DNA of 64,000 bases. Source: Rhizophagus prolifer (lineage: Eukaryota > Glomeromycota > Glomeromycetes > Glomerales > Glomeraceae). The stretch is from the NCBI GenBank assembly GCA_019425655.1, contig NQWY01024831.1, positions 61,820 through 125,819 of the forward strand, in the 5' to 3' direction. This document shows, piece by piece, positions 1 through 9,000 of this stretch (positions are counted from its first letter, which is position 1; each line of letters starts with the position of its first letter). The notes beneath the pieces are model-generated. The model ran no database searches, was not told the DNA's origin, and worked only from the letters and a program-made list of their open reading frames with translations. The position numbers were made by a program, and so were the translations under genes.

Positions 1-682
1 TGAGTACGACTTTTTCCGGTTCCTCTTCCAGATTCATGATGCCGAAAGCGTTTTTGAAATGTTCTTTGAGGTTGAATCTCTGCTTTAGTTTGAATCCGGC
101 CTTGCTCACAACCAAATCACTGATCCTGTCTAACCCGAAAGCTTTCAGCTTCTCATCTTTGGTGTCCAGGGCAACAAGATACCAACGGTCTTTGGATTCT
201 TTGAGTGCCAGTGGATGGACTTTTCTGGAGGTGATGCTCTGGTCTTTGTATTTGAAGTGCCGAAACTCCAGTATTCTTTTGTTCCTGATGGCAAAAAGCA
301 GGTCATAAAAATTCTGAATCCCTCTGGGCGTGCGTGTTTCCGGATAAACAAATTGTGCAAGATCCGGCTGGGAGTTGACGGCATTCATGATCTGGAAAGA
401 TTCCAGCAAACGCTGGTTATACTCGTCCACCTCCATTACCGGGCGACTTTCTATGTAATAACGATTGTCCCCTTTTTTCTTGTTGTGTATATCAAAGTTA
501 AAAAGATTCGCGATGTCCTTGATATCTCTCTGCAAGGTACGAATGGAATAGCTCACGATGTTGGCATCCTGGAACTCAAAAGAGCTAAGGAGGTAAGACT
601 CCAGCTCGGGATAGGTCGCAGGGGAACGTTCCAGTCTCTTGATGATGAGGGCATATCTGGTTAAATAGAAATCTTTTTTCAT
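1..682 (-). CDS. WYL-domain transcriptional regulator (3' end beyond the window)
   Basis: About 227 codons of a regulator that runs off the left edge, so its C-terminus is not seen. The protein opens with MKKDFYLTRYALIIKRLE. An N-terminal winged helix-turn-helix (to about residue 70, with SIRTLQRDIKDI) is followed by a WYL ligand-sensing fold marked by KDRWYLVALDT near residue 165. Proteins of this family bind DNA and respond to small ligands or nucleic acids. A minus-strand promoter element TATATTTG (723-730) lies about 40 bases upstream of the ATG. A dyad CGAC-N7-GTCG (742-756) sits just behind it, which suggests autoregulation. The same dyad recurs before the patatin gene. Family call is firm; the target genes are inferred. 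Confidence 0.85.
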   Translation of the reverse strand, partial: MKKDFYLTRYALIIKRLERSPATYPELESYLLSSFEFQDANIVSYSIRTLQRDIKDIANLFNFDIHNKKKGDNRYYIESRPVMEVDEYNQRLLESFQIMNAVNSQPDLAQFVYPETRTPRGIQNFYDLLFAIRNKRILEFRHFKYKDQSITSRKVHPLALKESKDRWYLVALDTKDEKLKAFGLDRISDLVVSKAGFKLKQRFNLKEHFKNAFGIMNLEEEPEKVVL

Positions 683-722
683 TGGTGATCTTGGGGATAC
701 TTAGTTTTTAAAATTTGTTAAA

Positions 723-758
723 CAAATATAAATTCTTAATGCGACAAAAGGTGTCGTG
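723..758 (-). promoter_or_regulatory. WYL gene promoter with an 18-bp dyad operator
   Basis: Read on the minus strand: CACGAC-N6-TGTCGC (758-741), exactly 10 bp, then TATATTTG (730-723), a perfect Bacteroidetes -7 box. The dyad covers the region where the -33 element would lie. The same layout occurs at 13661-13696 and 12559-12594. Confidence 0.7.
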
Positions 759-784
759 TTTTGGATTTGTGGATAAGTTTTGGT

Positions 785-1132
785 TTACTTTTTCTCAAAC
801 AACTGAGAGGTAATCTCTTTGAGTTCTTTGTAAGGAATGTTCGCCAAAGAATCTTTTATACTTGTGTGGGATATTGTTTCTTTTCTCAGATTATTGAGAG
901 GATGCGTCTCGGGAAGAGTGGTTTGAGAGTCCGGTGTGTAGGACAGCAGATCGTTGGGTTCGCAGATGAGGATCCTGCAAAGCAGTTCTATATGGTCTAA
1001 GCGGAAGACGCGGGTCTTGCTGTTGAGGATATTGTGGGCGGTTGCGCGAGAGATGCCGGCTTTTACAAGGAATGTGTAGGGTCTTTCTATTCCTCGGGCA
1101 TTGAAAATAGGCTTGAGATTAAGATTTAGCAT
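785..1132 (-). CDS. Small helix-turn-helix regulator (XRE/Cro-C1 type)
   Basis: 115-residue protein whose N-terminal ~65 residues fit a Cro/C1 fold. GISRATAHNILNSKTRVFRLDHIELLCRIL matches the HTH_26 pattern, with a recognition helix followed by 'L..L..IL'. The C-terminal half has no recognised domain and may dimerise or sense. It lies between the WYL gene and the 21-bp A-tract array, which is directly upstream of its start. A TTGACA-like sequence and TATCTTTA occur 15-35 bases before the ATG, with poor spacing. Its target is unknown; the array is one candidate by position only. Confidence 0.75.
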   Translation of the reverse strand: MLNLNLKPIFNARGIERPYTFLVKAGISRATAHNILNSKTRVFRLDHIELLCRILICEPNDLLSYTPDSQTTLPETHPLNNLRKETISHTSIKDSLANIPYKELKEITSQLFEKK

Positions 1133-1678
1133 TGTGTGTTTTTGTTTAAAGATAGTAAGATTGTGTCAAATAGCTTAATTGATTTTAAATTTTGATGCAA
1201 AATTGAGGTAAATGAGAACAAAAGTGATGAAAGTTAAAACTAAATTGGCGTAATGTAAAACTATATTGATAAAATGTAAAATTGTATTGTCAGAATATAA
1301 AATTTGTCTGATATAAGTTATAAATATGTTGGAATAATATAAAATAGATATAAGGAAATATAAAACAATATCGCAAAAGGTGAAAATTATCTCGTTAGAA
1401 TATAAAACGGATCTGCAAAAACCTAAAAATAAAAAAACAATAACACATTGTGCGACTGCTTTACTTTAATTATTGTATAAACACGGATTGCAAATCCGCG
1501 CTATTGGATCTATCGGAGCTTTAGAAACCCTTTAATAATTTATAGAAAAAGAGTTTTAAGAGAGAACTCTGTTCTTTAATTTCGTAATTTAGATTCGTTG
1601 TACAAACTATGGATAATATCTGCTGTTGAATCCGATAGCTTATAGTTAGTCCAGACATAGGAAAATATTCAAATCCAA
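1133..1678. other. 546-bp AT-rich intergenic region
   Basis: No gene is supported here. The stretch holds the upstream region of the HTH gene, the 21-bp-period array (about 1208-1444), a small perfect hairpin CGGATT-GCA-AATCCG (1484-1498) and a weaker AGAGTT/AACTCT inverted repeat near 1550-1570. The last 100 bases are presumably the leader of the secreted protein gene, but no TAnnTTTG box was found there. Confidence 0.6.
1208..1444. repeat. Phased 21-bp degenerate A-tract repeat array
   Basis: A TAAAA-type core recurs with an exact 21-bp period, starting at 1235, 1256, 1277, 1298, 1319, 1340, 1361, 1382, 1403 and 1424. A weaker unit begins near 1208. Between cores the units vary, but many keep TATTG or ATCTG about 8 bases after the core and AATA before the next one. 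Two helical turns is 21 bp, so all A-tracts face one side of the helix and should bend the DNA. Repeats are not identical and spacers are not unique, so this is not a CRISPR array. Function is unknown. Confidence 0.75.
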
Positions 1679-2572
1679 ATGAAAAAATTACTAATCATTA
1701 TAACAGTTATCTTTGGTTTAACAGTCTGTTATTCTCAGGAACATCCTGTCAAGTTCACCACAGAAAATTTTGAAAACCAGATACTAAGTTACAATCCGAA
1801 TAAAAACCAAAATGTTTCAGATAAAGATTATCGGTACGGTACTATGATTTTAGAAGAAACAAGGAATGCCGTAAAAAACAAGCCTGAAAACTTTAATTTG
1901 GCAGATTATTTTAATGTACTGAACGCTTTTCTCAGCCTGAAAGAGACAAAGGAAAATATTGATCTCGCATTTAGAAAATTTGTTAACACCACAGGAAGTT
2001 GCGAATATATTTTATCTTTTGAAAATTCAATTAAAAATAATTCAAAGTACGATATTATACGAGGCGATTACGACGAACAGTTACTTCAATGCAAATCCAA
2101 TATTACTACTGAAAAATTTGATATATCACAATACTGCAGGACTTATAACTTGAATTGTCTCCTTGCTGAAAAAATATATAGCATCAATCTTAATGACCAA
2201 AAATACAGATCCTTAAAATTACAAAGCAAGCAGCAGCCTTTAGATGCAGAAAACCAAACAATGATTGATACACTCTACAAAAAATACGAAACCTACATAG
2301 GAAGAAGTTTAGTGGGGAAGAAATTTGAAAATGTCATGTGGGCCGTTATACAACATTCTAATATTGATATGATGGAAAGATATCTACCTGTTATAAAAAA
2401 AGCAGTGGCTGACAAAGAAATAGAAGTTGGGCCTCTAAAAATGCTGATTGATAGATTTTATGGACTTAAGTATGGTTATCAGATCTTTGGAAGCCAGGGT
2501 GAAGGATTCGGATTCAAGTTAGCTGATGAAAAAACGAAAAATGAAATTAAAATAATGTATGGAATTGAATAA
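1679..2572 (+). CDS. Secreted protein of unknown function
   Basis: 297 residues with a clear N-terminal signal peptide (MKKLLIIITVIFGLTVCYSQ, cut probably after YSQ). The mature part is mostly helical and polar, with no family I recognise. Three cysteines near residues 108, 137 and 153-159 could form disulfides. It stands alone between the 21-bp array and a REP pair, with no operon partner. It ends GFGFKLADEKTKNEIKIMYGIE and has no T9SS sorting domain, so it is likely periplasmic. Start chosen because the signal peptide begins exactly there. Confidence 0.7.
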   Translation: MKKLLIIITVIFGLTVCYSQEHPVKFTTENFENQILSYNPNKNQNVSDKDYRYGTMILEETRNAVKNKPENFNLADYFNVLNAFLSLKETKENIDLAFRKFVNTTGSCEYILSFENSIKNNSKYDIIRGDYDEQLLQCKSNITTEKFDISQYCRTYNLNCLLAEKIYSINLNDQKYRSLKLQSKQQPLDAENQTMIDTLYKKYETYIGRSLVGKKFENVMWAVIQHSNIDMMERYLPVIKKAVADKEIEVGPLKMLIDRFYGLKYGYQIFGSQGEGFGFKLADEKTKNEIKIMYGIE

Positions 2573-2631
2573 AGCTTAACTGTACTAAATAGAATTTTTA
2601 TCCATAGCAATAATCTTTTACATCCCGGCGC

Positions 2632-2757
2632 TGGCGCGAGCGTCTCGCTCGTGCATACATTTCCTGCTCATTCTATAAATATATAAAAAAAGTAAAGCCT
2701 TTGCCTTACTTTGTTATTGTTTTCACAGGTGTTGGCGCGAGCGAGACGCTCGCGCCA
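2632..2757. repeat. Inverted pair of REP palindromes (REPIN-like)
   Basis: Copy 2 (2733-2757) is a perfect 11-bp stem, TGGCGCGAGCG-AGA-CGCTCGCGCCA. Copy 1 (2632-2654) has the same left arm but loop TCT, that is, the opposite orientation, with a mismatched right arm. The two GC-rich palindromes stand out in AT-rich DNA. A weaker stem AAAGTAA/TTACTTT (about 2689-2712) lies between them and may end transcription of the secreted protein gene. Confidence 0.7.
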
Positions 2758-2809
2758 GTGGGGTGTGCTATCCAGTCTGCATAATTTTTCGCGGAAATGC
2801 AATAGTAAA

Positions 2810-4015
2810 TTATTTGATAAAATATTCTATATCTGTTGCGTAAGCATAATCTCCAAAATCCTGCTTTTCTTTTGACGAAAGTTTACCTTTAAACCTTAAA
2901 AGTTTTATGGTTTTATCTCTTGTTTTTAAATACACTATTGCATATTTCTTATCATTTTCTAACTCCACAATAAAATTACTGTAGGTGTACTTTTTATCTG
3001 CAATATATGTCTCCTCAAATATTTTTTTTAAGCTTTTTGGCATTACTATATTAGTATCATAATATTTTCCACTCTGTTTATCTTGCCATGAAATAGATAA
3101 ATGTACAGGAATTTTACCTTCATAGCCTTTACTAACATCATTAATATCTTCTAATAATTTTTCTGTATAAAAAGAAGAATACCAGCCATCAGATGAAACT
3201 ACGTAACTTCTATCTAATTTAGCTTCTTTATTTTTTGATACAAATTTAAATCCATAATCATACTCTTTCTCATTCGTTGCCCAAGCTTCGTACGGTACAC
3301 CGTGATGTTGCCAGTAGATATAATATTTGCCCCAATTATCTATGTTTTTAATCTTATACCGTTCGTTTGCGGTATCATCATAGTGTCCCTTTAATCGAGC
3401 TTTCATAATTTGTACTTTATCAAAGTCTCCATCTCCTCTTATCCAAACTCTTATCCAACCTCCCGGTGCCATCCCTACAATCAGCTCAAAATAAGTACTG
3501 GCCTTAGGAAAGGTGTTTTCTATGGTATTATCATTTTCTTCTTTTTGATTGAAAATTTGAATTTCCTTTTTTTTAGTATTTGTAATGTGCTTAGGATGAG
3601 ACTGCTCACGAAAAATCGAACGTATTTTTTCTTTTGGAAGTTGTACTATTCCTTCGTAAATAAAATTATTTTCTCCGCTAGAATAACGTATATACACCTC
3701 TTGAGGAACTGGTTTGTATTCACTTCCTGTTAAAAAATTTCCAATTGTTTCTCCCCAACCCGGATCTATTCCGGTTAATACCCCTGCTGCTGCACCTGTT
3801 TTTACAAAGTCTACCGATATGTAACTTGCGGGATAAAACTTAGGAGCTGAAATATTGGCAGACCAGTTATAGAGGTCTGCCTGTTTCACTTTTTTTTCTT
3901 GCTTGTCTTTACAAGAGACCAGCCATATACTAATGAGAATTAATAGTGTCTTGCTTAGATAATTCCGGAGTATAGAATAAACGCTGATAGGGTTGTACTG
4001 AACGGCTATTTTCAT
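2810..4015 (-). CDS. DUF2931 family lipoprotein, candidate immunity partner
   Basis: About 400 residues. The SKTLLILISIWLVSC stretch is a signal peptide with lipobox LVSC, so the protein should be anchored to a membrane from the periplasm. YNWSANISAPKFYPASY and the following aromatic-rich body match DUF2931, a Bacteroidetes family often found beside lipase effectors. Possible starts are at 4036, 4021 and 4015; the shortest is given. All overlap the end of the upstream DUF2235 gene by 86-107 nt, so the two are translationally linked. Being a membrane-anchored periplasmic protein next to a putative phospholipase fits an immunity role, but this is inference. Confidence 0.7.
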   Translation of the reverse strand: MKIAVQYNPISVYSILRNYLSKTLLILISIWLVSCKDKQEKKVKQADLYNWSANISAPKFYPASYISVDFVKTGAAAGVLTGIDPGWGETIGNFLTGSEYKPVPQEVYIRYSSGENNFIYEGIVQLPKEKIRSIFREQSHPKHITNTKKKEIQIFNQKEENDNTIENTFPKASTYFELIVGMAPGGWIRVWIRGDGDFDKVQIMKARLKGHYDDTANERYKIKNIDNWGKYYIYWQHHGVPYEAWATNEKEYDYGFKFVSKNKEAKLDRSYVVSSDGWYSSFYTEKLLEDINDVSKGYEGKIPVHLSISWQDKQSGKYYDTNIVMPKSLKKIFEETYIADKKYTYSNFIVELENDKKYAIVYLKTRDKTIKLLRFKGKLSSKEKQDFGDYAYATDIEYFIK

Positions 4016-6023
4016 TTTCATTAAATTGAGGCTCATTAGCGTAAAACATCTTTATATGATCTATTGTGTCAGACATCGCCTCATTTACATAGAGATCTGT
4101 TTTGTCTTTCGCTAATCTTCCATTGTAATTTGCCGATAAATGTACATACTTACTATTAATAAGCCTATAGTTTTCGGGATCTAATTTGTAGATTCTTTTT
4201 TTATAATCTAAAAATAAGTCTCTATTTTCCAGCAGCTTTCCATTGCTATCTTTTTTCCAGCCTGTTTCTGCTACTGCCTTCATAGTCTCATAATAGTTTT
4301 TTAATTCCTGGGGAAGCTCATACTCAAAAGAATGTGGTACGGGAGGCTTTGCTACTTTATAATCTGTAAAAAATGGTACGTTTCCATAATGCATTGCAAG
4401 GTGGTGCATTACTTTTAATGCTACTATAGAAAGCTTGTTACTAAGTACTCTCTCTGCAATTAACTTGTAATGATAAGCAAATAGACTATATTCTATTTTC
4501 CCTTCTGTTTTTATGGTTTGCCCCTCCATAAATTCTTTGGATTTTACAATAATTTTTGTTTTGGGGATATAGTAGGTTTTATCTGTTGCTAAGATGTGGT
4601 GGTATTCTTCCCATTTTATTTTCTCCTCCTCACAGTAGTAATTATTGACATACCAATTTCTTAAGTCATCTCTTTCCTGTTTTGCTTTTTCTTTTTTTTC
4701 AGGACTCGCATTTACAGAAACATCCATAAAATGAAGAAGTTTATTTTCTTGTTTAGCATCTGCATAGCCTCCTCCTATATCACTGTGTGCCCCCAACATC
4801 CAAATTTGTCTACTATCAAAAGCATCTGTAACGGGGGTTACTGGGAAATTTTTTCGCCAGTCGCTATTTGCCATTATATGAAAAACTTTTTTAATGCTTT
4901 TATGCTTTAAATAGGGATTTACTTTAGGAAGTTCTGCGAGTTTTTTATTAAACTCTAGCAATTTTTGAGTTATCGTTTCTCCTGAAAGAAGAGCTAATGT
5001 TTTCAGCATGGGAGAAATTGGCGTAGGTGGTATAAGTAATTCCGAACCTAATATTTCAGCTTTATGAATTATATTTAATACATTTTCATTATCATCTAAA
5101 CTTTTAGCCATATCTATTATGCTATTTTTTTCTAACATTTGAGAAATAACCGTATCAAAAATTCCTAGGAATTCAACCGTCACTTTCTCGACAGGATACT
5201 TCATTCCGATTTTATCTTGAAATAACTTAATCATATAGCTTCCCGTATCATTTGGATGCAGGATATTGTCCAACGGTTTTTTTAATGTTATATCTGTCTC
5301 TTTCTTTTGCAAATCTTTTGTACTAGGAAAGTCATTGTGTTTTTCGTGAAAATCATTTTGATTCTTCGTAATAGTCTCAGCTAATTGCTCTTTTTTTAAA
5401 ACTTCATTGCAGAAATGTCTTGCTGCAGCTGCACCACGGCTAAAACCAAATACATCAAATTTTAGTTCTATAATTTCTAAAGGAAGCTTACTTGCTGAAG
5501 AAGTTTGTATTTTTTTTAGCTCTTTTTGCAATTTTTCTACAATTTTCTTACATCCTTCTTTTACTCGTTCTACTACGCCTCGTTCTCCTTCTCCAAAACC
5601 AGAGCCGAACATATCATCTTCCTCATATTTTTTTGTTCCTATTCCTTCAATATATTGTCGAAGCTGTAAATAATAAAATGGATATTTATCTGTTTTTTTT
5701 TTTCTATCTGTTTGATATAAATCGTGTAATAATGCTACGTTAGAATAATTATTCCAGTAGCTACTGCCAGACTCAGGTACGAAGCCGTTGAACATATCCT
5801 TTGGAAGAGATGTCTCATCAATAGGTAAAGAAGATGCTTTATAGTATTTAGCATCAGAATTATACCTATTATTTCCTGTACCATCAAAGAAAACGCCAAT
5901 CCTTAGTTTTACTTTTTCTGTTCTTTCAAAGGCTTCATATTTTCTTGGATTAGTACCATACACATCGATATCAGAGATACCAATGTCGGCAGGATTTTTT
6001 ATTCCTATATTTCCTGTTTTCAT
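3930..6023 (-). CDS. DUF2235 (Tle1-like) alpha/beta hydrolase, putative antibacterial lipase effector
   Basis: 697 residues. The DUF2235 fold opens with RIGVFFDGTGNN (41-52). The nucleophile elbow is GFSRG (193-197, Ser195), followed by an Ala-rich helix. An Asp-containing motif GAHSDIGGGY (411-420) supplies the acidic residue. Tle1-type enzymes hydrolyse phospholipids and are delivered by contractile secretion systems; that role here is inferred. There is no signal peptide, so an apparatus would be needed for export. It overlaps the DUF2931 lipoprotein gene and follows the 1241-residue gene by 50 bp. No VgrG, PAAR or Hcp gene is in the window. Confidence 0.8.
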   Translation of the reverse strand: MKTGNIGIKNPADIGISDIDVYGTNPRKYEAFERTEKVKLRIGVFFDGTGNNRYNSDAKYYKASSLPIDETSLPKDMFNGFVPESGSSYWNNYSNVALLHDLYQTDRKKKTDKYPFYYLQLRQYIEGIGTKKYEEDDMFGSGFGEGERGVVERVKEGCKKIVEKLQKELKKIQTSSASKLPLEIIELKFDVFGFSRGAAAARHFCNEVLKKEQLAETITKNQNDFHEKHNDFPSTKDLQKKETDITLKKPLDNILHPNDTGSYMIKLFQDKIGMKYPVEKVTVEFLGIFDTVISQMLEKNSIIDMAKSLDDNENVLNIIHKAEILGSELLIPPTPISPMLKTLALLSGETITQKLLEFNKKLAELPKVNPYLKHKSIKKVFHIMANSDWRKNFPVTPVTDAFDSRQIWMLGAHSDIGGGYADAKQENKLLHFMDVSVNASPEKKEKAKQERDDLRNWYVNNYYCEEEKIKWEEYHHILATDKTYYIPKTKIIVKSKEFMEGQTIKTEGKIEYSLFAYHYKLIAERVLSNKLSIVALKVMHHLAMHYGNVPFFTDYKVAKPPVPHSFEYELPQELKNYYETMKAVAETGWKKDSNGKLLENRDLFLDYKKRIYKLDPENYRLINSKYVHLSANYNGRLAKDKTDLYVNEAMSDTIDHIKMFYANEPQFNENENSRSVQPYQRLFYTPELSKQDTINSH

Positions 6024-6073
6024 TTTTGTGAGGTGGCAAAGGATTTTACCACTTTCAATTTCAGTACGTAGTT

Positions 6074-9000
6074 TTAAATTGGTTTTATAATAGTACTTGG
6101 CAGTGTACTTTCTTTGTCTCCATGCTCCATCACAGCATCTACAGGTTCAAAAGCACTTTCGTATTCTAGTTCTAATGGATTCTCACAATTCTCTCCGTTA
6201 TCTTTTTCCGGGAAAATCGGCAATGCATCTGTCACTTCCAGACCTACAGATTTTGCCTGCAAAATGGTTAAGGCTGTTGGTACTCGTGTGATCCAATACT
6301 TACCTTGAGGTTTACCCATTGGCTGTCTCAATTCCTCAACGATTGACATGTACATCGGGTCACCAATGACAGGAACTTCGCCGCCATTCCAAATCCTTCC
6401 GGTTGTCATAAAGAAGTTAACGGCATCTTCAAAACCAGGTTTAACGGTTACAATAACACGTGCCATACCTGCCTGTAGGAAGCTTCGGAACAAAGGATCA
6501 GTCTCCTCTGTAAGATAAAGATCCTGCCAGTGTGCTTTGTTTGCCCAATAGTAAGGATAGAAGGTATAATCCATAATGCTCCATTCAAACGCCTGCTCCA
6601 TAAATTTGGCTAGGGATGTGTAGTTGTCTAGATTATCCCCAAATAGCATATGGAAACTTTGCATTGTTTTTGAGTCTTCCGAGGTAGTCTGACCAAGCGC
6701 ATCATATCCCAGTTGGTTTTGCAAGAGGTAAGCGATACAATTGTGCTTCAGAACATTTGCTTCCGTATCTCTATAGAAAAGAGATACTTTCTCCTTGTTG
6801 TCGTTTACATCGGTATCAAATTTTTCTTTGGCTGCGTTATAGGCCGCAATGATAGCTTCGAAGTTGGTTTGTCTCCACTTTAACATAAAAGCATCGGAAA
6901 GTGTACATTTAATTTTAAGAGCTAATGATATATTAGTCGTTCCATTACCTCCGTGATATTTCTGGTCATAATTACCTTCAATATGTAAATCTTTTGTTAC
7001 AACTGTCCCACTATTCCAACTTTGTGTTATTGGTCCTGGCTTATCGATTAATTTCCCTGTTAAATCATCGAATGTAAAATGTGCAACATTTTTTTTAAAC
7101 CTATTATAAAAAGCATAATTTATTTCCGCCTCATATGCTTTATAATTATTAGGTATTACAAGATTTAAAAACCTTGTAATATCGCTATTGTCTAAATCTT
7201 CTTCTTTACTTGTAGAATACAAAATGTCTTTTTGAGGCAAATCAGTTAATTTCACACTATAATAATCTGCCCAGTGTTGTAAAAATAATACATCCACATT
7301 AGCGTCTTTCATTTGCCACTCTTTTGCTTCATTACTTCTAGGATCTATCGGAGCGGTAAGCTGCTCTTTCACTGCATTTGTTGCCAGAGCGTGCAGTCTT
7401 GCCGGCTCGGGAATCATAAACTCAAACATCGTACGCTTGCCATAGTTGTAAATCTGATTTTTCATCTTCTTGTCCACCCATCTGTAAACACCAGTAATAT
7501 GTTGTGGTTTTGCTCCTTGAGAATCTGTAGTTGTAGTTACCTTACCACGATTATCAAACTCATGCACATTGGTTTCCGTATGTTCTTTGATAATTTTTTG
7601 GATTCTTTCTTCTGAAACTTTGGTTAGTACGCGCTCCATAGCCCTTTCCGTTAGCTCCTGAGATTTAGCAACAGCTTGTCTTGTACTGTCGTGCTGTGCC
7701 GTGCTGTTGGCATAGCTGCCTCCTACCTCAAGTTTCCATTTAGCTCCCCCGGCAGAAAAAGAAGTATGAGCTTCCCAGCTTTGCTGCTTCTCTATTTCTT
7801 TTGCTACTTCTGTTTGCATGTCAGTTCTTGTAGCCTTGGTTGTATCAGACATTTGTTCTGTTTCCTGAGATTTTGAAGTGGTATCCGTGATCTCGGAATA
7901 GTCTCTGGAAACTGAGGACTTATGTCTCAGCTCACTCGCCATAACATTTTCAATATTGGACACTTCTCCAGGAACGTAAGCATGAACAGATTGCTGTACC
8001 TTAAGATAATCTGCAATACCCAATCTTTTCACTCCAAAATGTTTTGGGGTCATGCCATTTCCTGAGATATTGCCATTTTGAGATTTTAGAGCCAACAATC
8101 CTGTATATTCAGCATTATCTAATTGAGAAAGGTCTAAAACCGCTTCTCTACCATTATCGAAATAAATTTCAATTTTTAGATTATTCAGTTTTTTAAATTT
8201 ATTTTGAAATGTTAGAGGAAAAGTTACTTTATTATCAATTACAGGAATTTGTAAATGCGTTTGCTCAAGTGAATCTCCCGTAGAGTTTTCTCCAGTAACT
8301 TTAGCTTTTGCCACAGACCAAGAATCATTCTCAACATTGAAGCTAAATTGTAAATAGTTAAATACAAATAGCCCTACTTTCATATAAAAAGGATATAATA
8401 AATATGAAAGGGGTGTCACTAAGGATGTCTTTGCAACCGGCACCAATGCACCTCCCAGATTCACATATTGTTGCTGAGGCATTTCTACAGTAGACAGTAC
8501 CGTTTTGGATTGTGAAGAGATTTCTTCATCTATTTTTGTGAAAATATCCTGATAAGAAAGATAATCATCAGATAAAGTAACCGTTTCACCATAAAGCCTT
8601 ATCTCTGTGTACGATTTGATCTGTAAATCCTGCGGAACACCAGCATCAATCCTATCCGAAATAACTTCAGCATCATATTCTGCAAATAATTCCATAAAAA
8701 GATTGAATGACTCTGTGCTTAATTTGGCGTTCAGATCATAAAAGTTAATCGCATTTTTGAAATTAAATTCAAATTTTGGTACTTCAGCTAACTCTAATTG
8801 CTCATAAGCTGCTTTCTTTTCAGCTTCTGTCGTATTCTCATCGAAAGTTGCTTCCAGATCATTCAATAAAGTATTATTACTATCGATGATTGGTTTTGCA
8901 ACGATCTGGTACTCATCATAAGCTGTTTGGTATTCTTTGTTGTAAGATTTGTTGTATGCTTTTTGCAGATTTTCCAATTCTTTTTTCAAGGATTGTGTCA

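Noticed and set aside
215-664. 149-codon plus-strand frame
   Set aside because: Antisense to the WYL regulator, whose minus-strand frame has clear domain motifs.
1208-1444. CRISPR array
   Set aside because: The period is only 21 bp, units are degenerate, there are no conserved repeats with unique spacers and no cas gene nearby.
1484-1498. CGGATT-GCA-AATCCG hairpin as a terminator
   Set aside because: No T run follows and no gene ends just before it.
3930-6023. Complete type VI secretion locus
   Set aside because: Only a candidate effector and partner are present; no sheath, tube, baseplate, VgrG or PAAR gene was found in the window.
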